Shown here: in pieces, positions 1 through 8,416 of the stretch | Layout: each line of letters starts with the position of its first letter | Position numbering within the stretch: position 1 is the first letter of the stretch | Source: Novosphingobium malaysiense | Lineage (GTDB): Bacteria; Pseudomonadota; Alphaproteobacteria; Sphingomonadales; Sphingomonadaceae | DNA length: 64,000 nt | Direction: 5' to 3' | Assembly (NCBI RefSeq): GCF_000802225.1 | Contig: NZ_JTDI01000003.1 | Span: 1 to 64,000, forward strand | Position numbers and translations under genes: made by a program | The notes under the pieces: model-generated | The model's database searches: none | What the model saw: the letters and a program-made list of their open reading frames with translations, nothing else | Told to the model about the DNA's origin: nothing

Positions 1-30
1 ATTCTCAATGATCAAGGGCGAAAGCCCAAA

Positions 31-54
31 AGGGGCCCCAAAAGGCCCCTTTTT
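31..54 (+). terminator. Rho-independent terminator of a gene left of the window
   Basis: A 7-bp G/C stem, AGGGGCC at 31-37 and GGCCCCT at 44-50, encloses a CCAAAA loop. It is preceded by an A run and followed directly by TTTT. It would end transcription entering from the left edge on the plus strand, and the A run makes it potentially bidirectional. Confidence 0.75.
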
Positions 55-82
55 GCGTCTCAACACGGCGCAAAAACACATA

Positions 83-106
83 GGTGACGCGGGGTGGAGC
101 AGCCCG
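83..106 (+). repeat. 24-nt partial copy of the initiator tRNA 5' region
   Basis: Bases 83-106 are identical to bases 177-200, that is 5 nt of leader plus the first 19 nt of the downstream tRNA-fMet (acceptor strand and start of the D arm). The identity stops inside the D loop, so this copy cannot fold as a tRNA. It may be a remnant of a tandem tRNA duplication or a recombination scar. Integrase attachment sites usually duplicate the 3' part of a tRNA, so an att origin is less likely. Confidence 0.7.
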
Positions 107-181
107 CCGTTCAGGCCGACAACGTCGGAATGAACAACAAACAATCTGCTGCCGGGCTGCCATGTCAGCCCTCAATGGTGA

Positions 182-258
<77 letters not shown>

Positions 259-276
259 CCGCCATAGAACTCGACA

Positions 277-296
277 CGCCGCCCACCAGGGCGGCG
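277..296 (+). terminator. Terminator after tRNA-fMet
   Basis: An 8-bp stem (CGCCGCCC at 277-284, GGGCGGCG at 289-296) with an ACCA loop is followed by a T-rich stretch (TTGTCGTTT). It lies just downstream of the tRNA. The rest of 300-510 shows no convincing gene. Confidence 0.65.
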
Positions 297-556
297 TTGT
301 CGTTTAAGGCCCACGCCGCCAAATCTGCCGCGTTTGCTACGACTTCTGCTTCCGGACCATTGGCTGCTTCAGGGTAGATCATGACGCTCTCGATGAGATT
401 ATCCATCAATTCTGCGGCCTGAGCTTACGCTAGAGTCCGTAAACGGCCGGCTCTTCGACGATCCGGAACGTCCCCTTTCAGGGGCGCAAGTTGAGACTGA
501 GCAGCCCCTAGATTTCTGGACGCCTTCTATCCTAATTTTGAGGACAGGAGACGACG

Positions 557-730
557 ATGGGGAAGCCCAATTTCAGCGATGAGTTCAAGCGGGATGCGGA
601 GGCTCAGATCACCGAACGTGGGTATCCGGTAGCGGAGATTTCTGAGCGGTTCGGCCTCAGTCAGCATTCGCTGTATGCCTGGAAGCGGCAATTGGCGAAG
701 GTGGTTTCTGGTGATGCCAGCAAGCAGGCT
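557..730 (+). pseudogene. Truncated IS3-family transposase orfA
   Basis: The first roughly 57 codons read as an IS3-type OrfA: a basic start (MGKPNFSDEFKRDAEAQI), then a helix-turn-helix of the form VAEISERFGLSQHSLYAWK. The usual leucine-zipper half that follows KVVSGDA is missing. From about base 728 the frame runs into unrelated sequence to a stop at 802, so the element is cut. No orfB is present nearby. The leader at 510-556, ending AGGACAGGAGACG, is of the type seen at the left end of such elements. The fragment abuts the 3' end of the sulfatase gene, which suggests an IS-mediated junction. Nonfunctional. Confidence 0.75.
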
Positions 731-763
731 CCCGCTGTCTTCTTAGTCATTGTCTCTCTGCCC

Positions 764-3106
764 TCAATGCGGCCTCGTTACCATCGGCTGTACCGCACCT
801 AGATCGAACGAAACCTTGTCGATCGTGCCGTCAAAGGCGAATGGCAGACGATAGTCATCGACCAGCGGCGTCCCAGCGTCATGGCCGATAGTGGCTTCTT
901 CCGGGCTGAACTCGAACGGGACTGTGTGTTCCAGTCTGCCCCTGGCAACCGGCATGCCATCGACGGATAGGCTGAGCGTCCCTCCCTTGCCGAAGCCAGG
1001 ACCGTCAACCATGAAGGCGATTGCAATCTTGTGCCGTCCGGCAGTGAGCGGCTCTGGCGCCGCAACGCGCACAAGCGCCTGCGCGCGATCGCTGTTGCGG
1101 TAGAAGAAGGCCGGTTTGCCGCCCAGAACCGCCAGCCCCCAACCTGAAAAACGGCCGCCTTGCGTCACCAGCATGCCCTCACCGCCGCCAGCCGGCACCT
1201 CCACGTCGGCCTCGATCGTCCAGCTGCGATTGTTGATCGCCGGGAACGCGCCAGATGGGTAGCGCTCGTCCGTGGGATAGAGCACATGGATGCCAGGCTC
1301 CGAAAGCGGCTCTGGCCGTGTGCCCGGCAGCATCGACGAAAAGTTGCTGTATTGCAGCGGCAGCACATTGTTGCGCGTCGCTTCCCTTTCCCAGAGGGCC
1401 TTGAGTTCGGCCACCTTGTCGGGGTGGGCAGCGGCGACGTCGGTGGTCTGGGACCAGTCGCGCCGCAAGTCGTAGAGCTGCCATTGAACTGCCGGGTCAG
1501 GCATCGCCGCATCAAGCCGCGGCTCCACCTTCACCGCTTCGGACAGCATCCAGCCATCGTGGTAGATCCCCGCATGGCCGAAGACCTCGAAGTATTGCGT
1601 CTTATGCCGCGCAGGCGCCATGGGGGAGTCGAAGCTATATGCGAAGCTGACGCCATCGAAAGGTTGCTGCGCAATCCCCTTCAGGCTCTTGGGCGCGGGC
1701 ACGCCTGCCGCTTCGAGCACGGTCGGCATCACGTCGTTCACATCGACGAACTGGCTGCGCACGCCGCGTTGCACGATACCCGCCGGCCAGGACACCACCA
1801 TGCCATTGCGGACCCCTCCCAGACGTGAGGCCACCAATTTGTAATAGGGGAACGGCGTGTTCAGCGCCGATGCCCAGCCCACCGGTCCTATGGGAAGACT
1901 GTCCGGCCCGCCGATGTCATCCAGTTTGGCCAGGGCATGGGTCATTTCGTCCCCGCCCTGCATCGCCGCGCTTATACGCGTGGCGTAGTTGACGCCACCG
2001 ATCGCCCCGCCTTCGCCCGAGGCCCCGTTGTCGCCCTGAATGAACACGATCATGGTATTATTCAGTTCACCGGTGCGCTTCAGCGTATCAAGGACGCGCC
2101 CGATCTGCGCATCGCAGTAGGTCAGCATCGCAGCGTAGACTTCCATGTAGTGTGATGCGACCTTGCGCTCATCGGGCGACAGACTGTTCCACGGCCGCGT
2201 GCCTTCGGGCATGGGGGCGAGTCTGGTATCGGGTGGCACAAGGCCGAGCTTCTTCTGCCGGGCAAGTGCAGCCTCTCGGTAGGCGTCCCATCCGGAATCG
2301 AACTTGCCCTTGAAGCGCGCGATCCATTCAGCCGGCGCCTGCAGCGGTGCATGCGCGGTACCGGGCGCGTAATAGATCAGGAAGGGTTTTTCGGGGTTTT
2401 GCGAGTGCTGTGTCAAAAGCCAATCGATTGTATGATTGGCCAGATCGCGATCAAACACATAGCCGGACTCGGTCCCGTCGCCGCGCGTGGGCGGCTCGAC
2501 GCTGCGGGTATTCTCGATCAGCTGCGGTGCGAACTGATCGGTCCAGCCCCCATTGAATCCGTAGAAGTAGCTGAAGCCAAGTCCATTACCCCATTGATCG
2601 AACGGCCCCATCGGCCCGCTCTGCCAGGTCGGGACATTGTGGTTCTTCCCAAACATCGCGGTGTCATAGCCGGCAGCGGACAGGACGTGCGCGATGGTGC
2701 CGGCGCTCTTGGGAATGACCGAATTGTATCCCGGTTCCGGGCGGGCGAGATCAGATACCGTCCCGAACCCCACCGCATGGTGATTGCGACCTGTTAGCAG
2801 CGCCGCGCGCGAGGATGAGCAAATCGCCGTGGTATTGAAGTTGTTGTAGACGAGACCGTTTGCCGCCAGCCGGTCTAGATTAGGCGTTGGAATGGCCCCG
2901 CCGAAGGTGCTGCTTGCCGCAAAGCCGACGTCGTCGGTCATGATGAGGAGGACGTTTGGTGCGCCATTGGGCGCCGTGGGTTTCGTGGGGAACCCGGATG
3001 GCGCCGGTTCCACTGACGGCTGAGCCGTCGCCTGAGCCCCGAATGTCAAAAGTCCGGTGCCGGCCAGCAGGGCATGTCTGACGACCTGCCTGATCCTCGT
3101 GTTCAT
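764..3106 (-). CDS. Secreted type I arylsulfatase
   Basis: A 780-residue formylglycine-dependent sulfatase that would hydrolyse sulfate esters in the periplasm. The start at 3106 gives a Sec signal peptide (hydrophobic stretch about residues 11-23, AQA/TAQ cleavage region) and has GGGAG upstream; the longer frame to 3196 has neither. The core begins with the metal ligands in LLIMTDDVG (D58, D59). The maturation site is C96-S-S-S-R100, followed by AALLTGRNHH; the canonical motif is C-x-P-x-R, so the proline is replaced by serine here. Downstream blocks (AMFGKNHNVP, FIQGDNGASGEGG) fit large arylsulfatases. The C-terminal part (from about residue 580) resembles a jelly-roll/lectin-like domain. 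It is divergent from a LysR gene and probably controlled by it. The 3' end sits next to an IS fragment, so the last few residues may not be original. The substrate is not predictable. Confidence 0.88.
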   Translation of the reverse strand: MNTRIRQVVRHALLAGTGLLTFGAQATAQPSVEPAPSGFPTKPTAPNGAPNVLLIMTDDVGFAASSTFGGAIPTPNLDRLAANGLVYNNFNTTAICSSSRAALLTGRNHHAVGFGTVSDLARPEPGYNSVIPKSAGTIAHVLSAAGYDTAMFGKNHNVPTWQSGPMGPFDQWGNGLGFSYFYGFNGGWTDQFAPQLIENTRSVEPPTRGDGTESGYVFDRDLANHTIDWLLTQHSQNPEKPFLIYYAPGTAHAPLQAPAEWIARFKGKFDSGWDAYREAALARQKKLGLVPPDTRLAPMPEGTRPWNSLSPDERKVASHYMEVYAAMLTYCDAQIGRVLDTLKRTGELNNTMIVFIQGDNGASGEGGAIGGVNYATRISAAMQGGDEMTHALAKLDDIGGPDSLPIGPVGWASALNTPFPYYKLVASRLGGVRNGMVVSWPAGIVQRGVRSQFVDVNDVMPTVLEAAGVPAPKSLKGIAQQPFDGVSFAYSFDSPMAPARHKTQYFEVFGHAGIYHDGWMLSEAVKVEPRLDAAMPDPAVQWQLYDLRRDWSQTTDVAAAHPDKVAELKALWEREATRNNVLPLQYSNFSSMLPGTRPEPLSEPGIHVLYPTDERYPSGAFPAINNRSWTIEADVEVPAGGGEGMLVTQGGRFSGWGLAVLGGKPAFFYRNSDRAQALVRVAAPEPLTAGRHKIAIAFMVDGPGFGKGGTLSLSVDGMPVARGRLEHTVPFEFSPEEATIGHDAGTPLVDDYRLPFAFDGTIDKVSFDLGAVQPMVTRPH

Positions 3107-3180
3107 GGTATCTCCCGCTCCCGCTTGCCGCTGCCATGACGGCTTGAGCCCTTTAGGATTTATCTTGCCTCGTGCACCAA

Positions 3181-3228
3181 TTTGCGTCCAATGCATAATA
3201 TGCGCTTCAGTAATGTATTGGACGCATA
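3181..3228. promoter_or_regulatory. Inverted-repeat operator between sulfatase and LysR genes
   Basis: The arms at 3181-3196 (TTTGCGTCCAATGCAT) and 3213-3228 (ATGTATTGGACGCATA) are inverted copies matching at 14 of 16 positions, with 16 nt between them. The core GCGTCCAAT/ATTGGACGC is perfect. The right arm reaches the LysR start codon, suggesting autorepression plus control of the divergent sulfatase. The arms are long for a LysR T-N11-A box, so this could also be a site for two dimers. Confidence 0.65.
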
Positions 3229-4121
3229 TGATTGAATTTCGAACTCTCCGCCATTTTGTCGCCGTTGCCCGGCGCCTGAACTATTCACGTGCGGCCGAAG
3301 ATGTTGGTCTGTCGCAATCTGCGCTGACGCGCAGCATCCAGTCGCTTGAGAAACAGACTGGCCTGCGGCTGTTCGACCGGACCCGTGCTTCCGTAACGCT
3401 CACTCCGCAAGGAAAGGCCTCTTTTCACGCGGCGCAGCAATTGCTCGCCTCGGCGGAGGATTTTACCAGCGAGATGGAGGCCATGGCCAAAGGCAAGGGC
3501 GGCCGGCTGAACTTCGGCATTGCTCCCGTTCCGGCACGTGTACTGCTCGCCGGTGTGTTGTCTGAAGTCTTCCGCGACACGCCCCGCCTGGAATGCAATG
3601 TCCTCGTCCGCGGCCCCGACGAGTTGTGGCCCATGCTGGAAGTCGGTGAGATCGAATTCTTCATCGCAGGCGAAGGGCAGATTCCAGAGCCCATGTCTGC
3701 GCGCATAGAACCGCTAGGCACCTTTCCGGTGAACATCGTCGTGCGGGCAGGTCATCCGGTCACGAGTGTCGCCGAAATTGACCGTGCCTACCCATTGTTG
3801 ATGGCAAATAAGGCAGGAGTCGATAACGCCCTTATTTCCGAGCTGTTGCAGAAGAACAGCCACCCGACCCACGTGATCGAGGATTTCACGACGCTACTAT
3901 CGCTCGTGCAGTCAACGGATGCCCTCTTGCTCGTCACCCCACTGGCCTTGAGAGAGCATCTTCAGGCGGGCACGCTGCGGGAATTGTCAGGCAAGAAGCC
4001 GACGGCAACCGGATTCCATCGGGTACTGTTGTATGCCAAGGCGGGCCGTACCTGCTCCTCAAGCGCGATGGCGGTTCGAGCCTTGTTCCAGCGCGCCATT
4101 CAAAACCCGCCTTGGCAATGA
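3228..4121 (+). CDS. LysR-family transcriptional regulator
   Basis: A 297-residue regulator. Its N-terminal winged HTH has the classical layout: LRHFVAVARRLNYSRAAEDVGLSQ, then SIQSLEKQTGLRLFDRT at about residues 6-55. An effector-binding periplasmic-protein-like domain follows from about residue 90 to the end. I chose the ATG at 3228 because the HTH begins four residues later, as in family members; an ATG at 3213 is the alternative. Neither has a strong Shine-Dalgarno sequence. It is divergent from the sulfatase, so the simplest reading is a local regulator of sulfate-ester use. The effector is unknown. Confidence 0.92.
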   Translation: MIEFRTLRHFVAVARRLNYSRAAEDVGLSQSALTRSIQSLEKQTGLRLFDRTRASVTLTPQGKASFHAAQQLLASAEDFTSEMEAMAKGKGGRLNFGIAPVPARVLLAGVLSEVFRDTPRLECNVLVRGPDELWPMLEVGEIEFFIAGEGQIPEPMSARIEPLGTFPVNIVVRAGHPVTSVAEIDRAYPLLMANKAGVDNALISELLQKNSHPTHVIEDFTTLLSLVQSTDALLLVTPLALREHLQAGTLRELSGKKPTATGFHRVLLYAKAGRTCSSSAMAVRALFQRAIQNPPWQ

Positions 4122-4862
4122 TTGCACTACGATATGCGCAACATGAAAGGTGCTAGCGCCGAAGATACGACATAATTGCAGTAGAAACTGCCAGAGGATA
4201 TAAATTGGTCGCAGCGCTGAATTGTTGATCAAGCTTGGCTAGTCTGCCTTAAGGCTCGTTGCACCGCTTTACATCGACTTGTCGCAACTTCGTGTTCTAT
4301 TCCTGAAAGCCCGGTTGGACCGACTTTCCTAGCTTGGGCGATATGAGCACACACCGGAAAATATGTCCGTTTGCAGAAGGATGAAAACTCATCACGAGCG
4401 ACCGGGATTGGTCGATGGCGGAACTGCCGTTTTCGACCCAGCTCGAGCCGTTCCGGTTTGGACGCGGGCACGACGGCTCACGCCAAGACCGGCCATTCCG
4501 AACACGCCGACGTGGACGAACCCGCTCTGGCTCCGGCAATCTGCGCATGTCATACAATCACACGTGGTTACCCGTTGGGCGCGGTACCGTCCGAACAATG
4601 CTGTGGTCAGTCAAACGGAAGCGAGTTCTGCACCGCTGGAATTCGGCCCCCGCAACCAATACACGAAAACCAACCGCAAACTTACCTCGCGCAAGACCGC
4701 ACCCCTCAGCTGCCCGATAACCCCGAAACACAGCGGGAACGGCCCACGCACACCGCGCAAAAATGCACATAATCCCATCGGGCGATGTCGGGTGGGTGAT
4801 CACTTCCAACTCGCTATTGCAGCAGTCCCCGATCTCGTCGCACCAGGCCGGATCATCGTCCG
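4122..4862. other. Gene-poor stretch, nothing recognised
   Basis: About 740 nt without a frame I would defend. Several overlapping short frames exist on both strands, but their translations are arginine/proline-rich or low in hydrophobic core and have no plausible ribosome site. The base composition is more mixed than in the flanking core genes. Probably decayed accessory DNA. Confidence 0.5.
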
Positions 4863-5072
4863 CTATTTTATGAGCCAGACTTGTTCTTCGGTTCGCCGGA
4901 GCCGGCAAATACGCTTGTTGCCCTGCCATAACTCCGCATATCTGTTAGCAGCTTCAAGACCCGCTATCATTAGCGCCTTGGCGGGATCGGGCGCCATAAA
5001 TTCCACGATCTTGTCGACTCCCAGTCCATCGTCTTCGAACTTCAAGCGGTATGTCAAAAGCGGGCCGGCCAT
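4863..5072 (-). CDS. Small hypothetical protein (69 aa)
   Basis: A 69-residue acidic/amphipathic protein starting MAGPLLTYRLKFEDDG and ending QVWLIK. It begins with a probable beta-strand, then a helix rich in Ala (PAKALMIAGLEAANRYAEL), as in several small sphingomonad proteins of unknown function. AGGA lies about 7 nt before the ATG, and the amino-acid composition is normal, unlike neighbouring shadow frames. No function can be assigned. It sits alone in the accessory region between the LysR gene and the treY end. Confidence 0.55.
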   Translation of the reverse strand: MAGPLLTYRLKFEDDGLGVDKIVEFMAPDPAKALMIAGLEAANRYAELWQGNKRICRLRRTEEQVWLIK

Positions 5073-5511
5073 CGATCAATCCTAGTCCCCTGGGGCAACG
5101 ACGTCTGGCCTAGGAACGGGCGCTTATGCCAGATCATTCCGGTGAAGTGTTTTTACTGAGCGATCATATGAGTTTATGCTCATTTGTGAGCGCAGTTTGG
5201 AGGTGGATAGGCCGGCGGACCGGTGCTCCGCTAGTCGGCGAGAACAGCAAGGCGGCGAACCTTGCGACACTGTCTTGACGCCGCTTGCCATCTGCGCGGT
5301 CATCCCATCGCCGGGGGCAGGCTTCCTCTCGTTCGGCCATCTGCAAGGCCCTCGGCCAAAAGCAGCCTCTTTTCCGTTTTATGGTACTCCGTGGAAAGCA
5401 ACGCTTCGGTCGGATCTGCTCCCGAAAATTAGGCTGGTCCTGGCCATTTTGACGGGTTCTAGAAGCCTACCGATCACACCGTAGCCAAATGTACGACTGA
5501 GGTGGTCCCGC
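5073..5511. other. Non-coding or decayed DNA
   Basis: No reliable gene is visible. A 102-codon frame at 5176-5484 (plus) has no recognisable motif or ribosome site and probably is spurious. The stretch leads into a transposase remnant at 5512. Confidence 0.4.
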
Positions 5512-5640
5512 CTATTTGGACAGGTTTGCGGCTAAGTTTAGCTCATCCGGTTTTTGTTCATGCCGCCATTCTGATGCGTCTATTTGCCCGTATGCCTCGG
5601 CCGGGGTTCATCGATGGCTGGCTCCGGCATTACCGCGTAA
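5512..5640 (-). pseudogene. 3'-end remnant of a DDE transposase (IS3/IS481 type)
   Basis: Read on the minus strand from about 5640 down to a TAG at 5514-5512, the sequence gives TPAEAYG followed by about 24 residues ending NLAANLSK. TPAEAYG matches the typical end of integrase-core transposases (RPHSALGGLTPAEAYG). An in-frame TGA stands immediately before this segment and the catalytic core is absent, so it is a dead fragment. The sequence beyond the stop (5490-5515), reading GGCGGGACCACCTCA on the minus strand, is a plausible terminal inverted repeat of the lost element. Confidence 0.45.
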
Positions 5641-5947
5641 GGTCGTGACTTGTCGGTTCGACGTGCCGCCGGTCGCCTGATGCATGGCCATGTGAACTGC
5701 GTCAGGGGCCGACTATCTGATGTATCCCGGGCGCGCGTGCACAGAGCAAAACGCGCGGCGGTGCAAATTACGCCAAAGAGGCTGCAATTCTATTGTGGAC
5801 ACAGACTGACGCGATCCCACCTCCGCCATCGTTGCGAAAGACGCGGTTGCCGTGCCAACACCGCTCCCGCTTATTGTCTGGGAGACCGTGAGAGAGTGGC
5901 AGCGGTCGCGCCTATCGGTGGAGCCAGTCGCCGCCTGATTCGGCGCG
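5641..5947. other. Intergenic, no gene seen
   Basis: About 300 nt between the transposase remnant and the treY stop codon. No frame with family resemblance and no clear terminator for treY were found. Confidence 0.4.
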
Positions 5948-8416
5948 TCATGGCACCAGGTTGGTGTAAACCACGCCGTTGGCAAACGCTTCGGCAGCGG
6001 CGAGCATGCCGCCGTCTCCGGTCACGATCCGCGTATCGTCCCACCATTCGGCCTTCGGGCATTTCGCCGTCCCGTCGACAAGGGCTTCGGCGAGGCGCAC
6101 GGCTATCGCGCACTCAAGGCGCATCTCGCCTTCGCTTCGGACGAAGGCAAGGATGTGCTCGGCCCGCGGGCCTTCGACAGACAGAGGGCGATAGTCCCCG
6201 CGAGCGAAGAGCGATGGATGACGTCGACGCAACGCGAGCATGTTGCGGATCAGGTATGGTTTGGCAGATAGGTCCGCCGGTCCGGAGACGTTGGCGAGCA
6301 GATTGCGACGGCAATCGTAGTCGACGGGGCGTCGGTTATCCGGGTCGACGAGGCTGAAGTCCTCCAGTTCGCTGCCCTGATAGATGTCGGGCACGCCGGG
6401 AGCGAGAAACTGCAGGGCCGTTTGCGCGAGGGAATTGGCCTCGGCGGCGGGGGCAAGCTTGCGCATGAAAGCTGCGAAGGATTGGCGAAAATCGGCATGC
6501 CGTTCATCTGTCAGCAGGTCCGCGGCCAACGTCTTGCAGCGTGCTTCGTATTCAAGGTCGGGCGCCGCCCAGGACGAGCGCACCTTTGCTTCGCGCAGCG
6601 CCTTTTCCTGCCAGGCATGGATGCGTGAGAGGAAGGCGGAAGGGGCCGAGCGGGCGTTGTCGTCCCAAGCGCCAACCAGGGTTTGCAGCAGCATGTAGAG
6701 GTCCGACGGATCGACGCCGGTCTCGCTGTCCCCGGCGTACGTCAACCAGTCCCTTGCATGGGATGCCCAGATATCGGGGGTGCCTGAAAGGACCGCAAGC
6801 CGGGCCCTCGCATCTGGTCCGCGTTTGTGGTCGTGGGTGGCCAGCGAGAGCATGGCGTGCGGCTGTTTGGCGGCGCGACTGGCCATCGCGGCGTGGAATT
6901 CATTGATGCTCAGCGCGCCATGCGCGGGATCCGAGCCGACTTCGTTGCAGGACAGCAGCACGCCATGGCGGTAGAAAGCCGTGTCTTCGACCGCTTTTGC
7001 AGCAATCGGGGCGCTGAGTTGCTGAAACTTTCTCACTGCCTGCGCGGCGATTTCGGGATCGCCAGGACCGGTGCCAGCAAGCCATTCGAGGACCTGCGCG
7101 ACGATGGAAGCCTCGCCGGGGCCTGCCAGGGCTTGGGCGCCTTTGCGGGCGGCTTCGCGGACAGAAGCATCTTCCGGCGGCGCGTCGGTGCCGGTGCCGT
7201 AGGTGCGGTATACCGGGAACACCCATAGCAATCGCTCGATCGCGCGGCGCAGCATTGGCCGCGGAATCCAGGCAAGGTCCTCGATTGTCGTTGTCAGCTC
7301 GGTGAAGGCCTCGACGCAGGCCTCCAGCTGGCTTTCGAACTGCCAGGCCAGCAGTTGCTGGCGTGCGGAAAGTTCCTCGGCGGCGAAATCGGGGGGGCGG
7401 CCGCTTATTTCGGTCCACAGCGCCCGCAGACGGACCAATCCGGAGGAATCGTGGAGCAGGGCCGTCGCCTCGCGCATGAAATCGTAGCCGCTGGTACCTT
7501 CGATCGGCCAGTCCGCCGGAACCTGTTCACCCGGTGCAAGAATCTTCTCGACGACGATATAGGGGCGCCGTCCCTCTGCGGCGGACATCAGGCCTTCGGA
7601 TAGTTTGCGGCAGTAGCCGGCCGGATCGGTCAGCCCGTCGATGTGATCCACGCGCACGCCGTCGATGATACCTTCGCCGAACAGCCGGAAGGGAAGCGCG
7701 TGGGTGGCTTCGAACACCGCCGGATCCTCGGCGCGCAGTCCGGCGAGTTCGTTGATCGAGAAGAACCGACGCCAGTTGATCCGGTCGTTCGCGGTCCGCC
7801 AGTAGGCCAGCCGGTAATGCTGCCGTCCCGCTAGTACGGCGAGGGCTTCGCGGCCGATTTCGGTTGCAGGATCGTGAAGCGCCAAGGCGTCGGCGATGCC
7901 GTGCACAGGGTCGTCCGGACGCAGGGGGTAGAGTGTTTCGCCGTAGAGTTGAAGATGACGCGTGCCATCGGCCTCGACAAGGCGCAGATGCCCGTCCGTA
8001 ATGGCCGCTGCCAGCGTACCGCCCAGCACCGGCAGCAACAGCGGATCGCGCCAGTCTATGTCGAAATAGCGCGCGTACGAGCTGGCTTGCCCGTTTCTCA
8101 GGACATCCTGCCACCAGTGATTTTCGCCGCCGGCTACGCCCATGTGATTGGGCACAATGTCGATGATCAGCCCCATCTCGCGTTCGCGCAATGCGGCTGC
8201 GAGTTGCCGCAATCCTGGCTCACCGCCGAGTTCGGGATTGACCCGTGTCGGATCCGTGACGTCGTAGCCGTGCAACGAACCGCGCCGTGCGGTCGTGATC
8301 GGCGACGAGTAGACATGGCTCACGCCGAGCTCGTCGAGGTAGGCGACGATGCCGAGCGCGTCGGTAAACGTGAAGTCCTTGTGGAATTGCAGGCGATAGG
8401 TCGCGCGAGGGGTCAT
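5948..8416 (-). CDS. treY: Maltooligosyl trehalose synthase (GH13_26)
   Basis: An 822-residue intramolecular transglycosylase that converts the reducing-end alpha-1,4 bond of maltodextrins to alpha,alpha-1,1, giving maltooligosyl trehalose for TreZ. The N-terminus MTPRATYRLQFHKDFTF is the standard TreY start. Then come YLDELGVSHVYSSPI, HGYDV, VPNHMG, the nucleophile region DGVRVDHIDGLTDP, the acid in IVVEKILAPGE and the late SLATHDHKRGPDARAR. The start at 8416 overlaps the treZ stop as ATGA; the longer frame to 8680 is a shadow of treZ. It is last in the minus-strand operon DUF2934-glgX-treZ-treY. Cytoplasmic. Length is normal or slightly short for the family. Confidence 0.95.
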   Translation of the reverse strand: MTPRATYRLQFHKDFTFTDALGIVAYLDELGVSHVYSSPITTARRGSLHGYDVTDPTRVNPELGGEPGLRQLAAALREREMGLIIDIVPNHMGVAGGENHWWQDVLRNGQASSYARYFDIDWRDPLLLPVLGGTLAAAITDGHLRLVEADGTRHLQLYGETLYPLRPDDPVHGIADALALHDPATEIGREALAVLAGRQHYRLAYWRTANDRINWRRFFSINELAGLRAEDPAVFEATHALPFRLFGEGIIDGVRVDHIDGLTDPAGYCRKLSEGLMSAAEGRRPYIVVEKILAPGEQVPADWPIEGTSGYDFMREATALLHDSSGLVRLRALWTEISGRPPDFAAEELSARQQLLAWQFESQLEACVEAFTELTTTIEDLAWIPRPMLRRAIERLLWVFPVYRTYGTGTDAPPEDASVREAARKGAQALAGPGEASIVAQVLEWLAGTGPGDPEIAAQAVRKFQQLSAPIAAKAVEDTAFYRHGVLLSCNEVGSDPAHGALSINEFHAAMASRAAKQPHAMLSLATHDHKRGPDARARLAVLSGTPDIWASHARDWLTYAGDSETGVDPSDLYMLLQTLVGAWDDNARSAPSAFLSRIHAWQEKALREAKVRSSWAAPDLEYEARCKTLAADLLTDERHADFRQSFAAFMRKLAPAAEANSLAQTALQFLAPGVPDIYQGSELEDFSLVDPDNRRPVDYDCRRNLLANVSGPADLSAKPYLIRNMLALRRRHPSLFARGDYRPLSVEGPRAEHILAFVRSEGEMRLECAIAVRLAEALVDGTAKCPKAEWWDDTRIVTGDGGMLAAAEAFANGVVYTNLVP

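Noticed and set aside
1160..1828. 222-codon plus-strand frame antisense to the sulfatase
   Set aside because: His/Arg-rich translation without motifs; the opposite strand encodes a clear sulfatase.
4363..5085. 240-codon plus-strand frame in the accessory region
   Set aside because: Low-complexity Pro/Ser/Arg translation, no ribosome site, and it overlaps the better supported minus-strand small gene.
5176..5484. 102-codon plus-strand frame
   Set aside because: No family resemblance, no ribosome site, lies among transposon debris.
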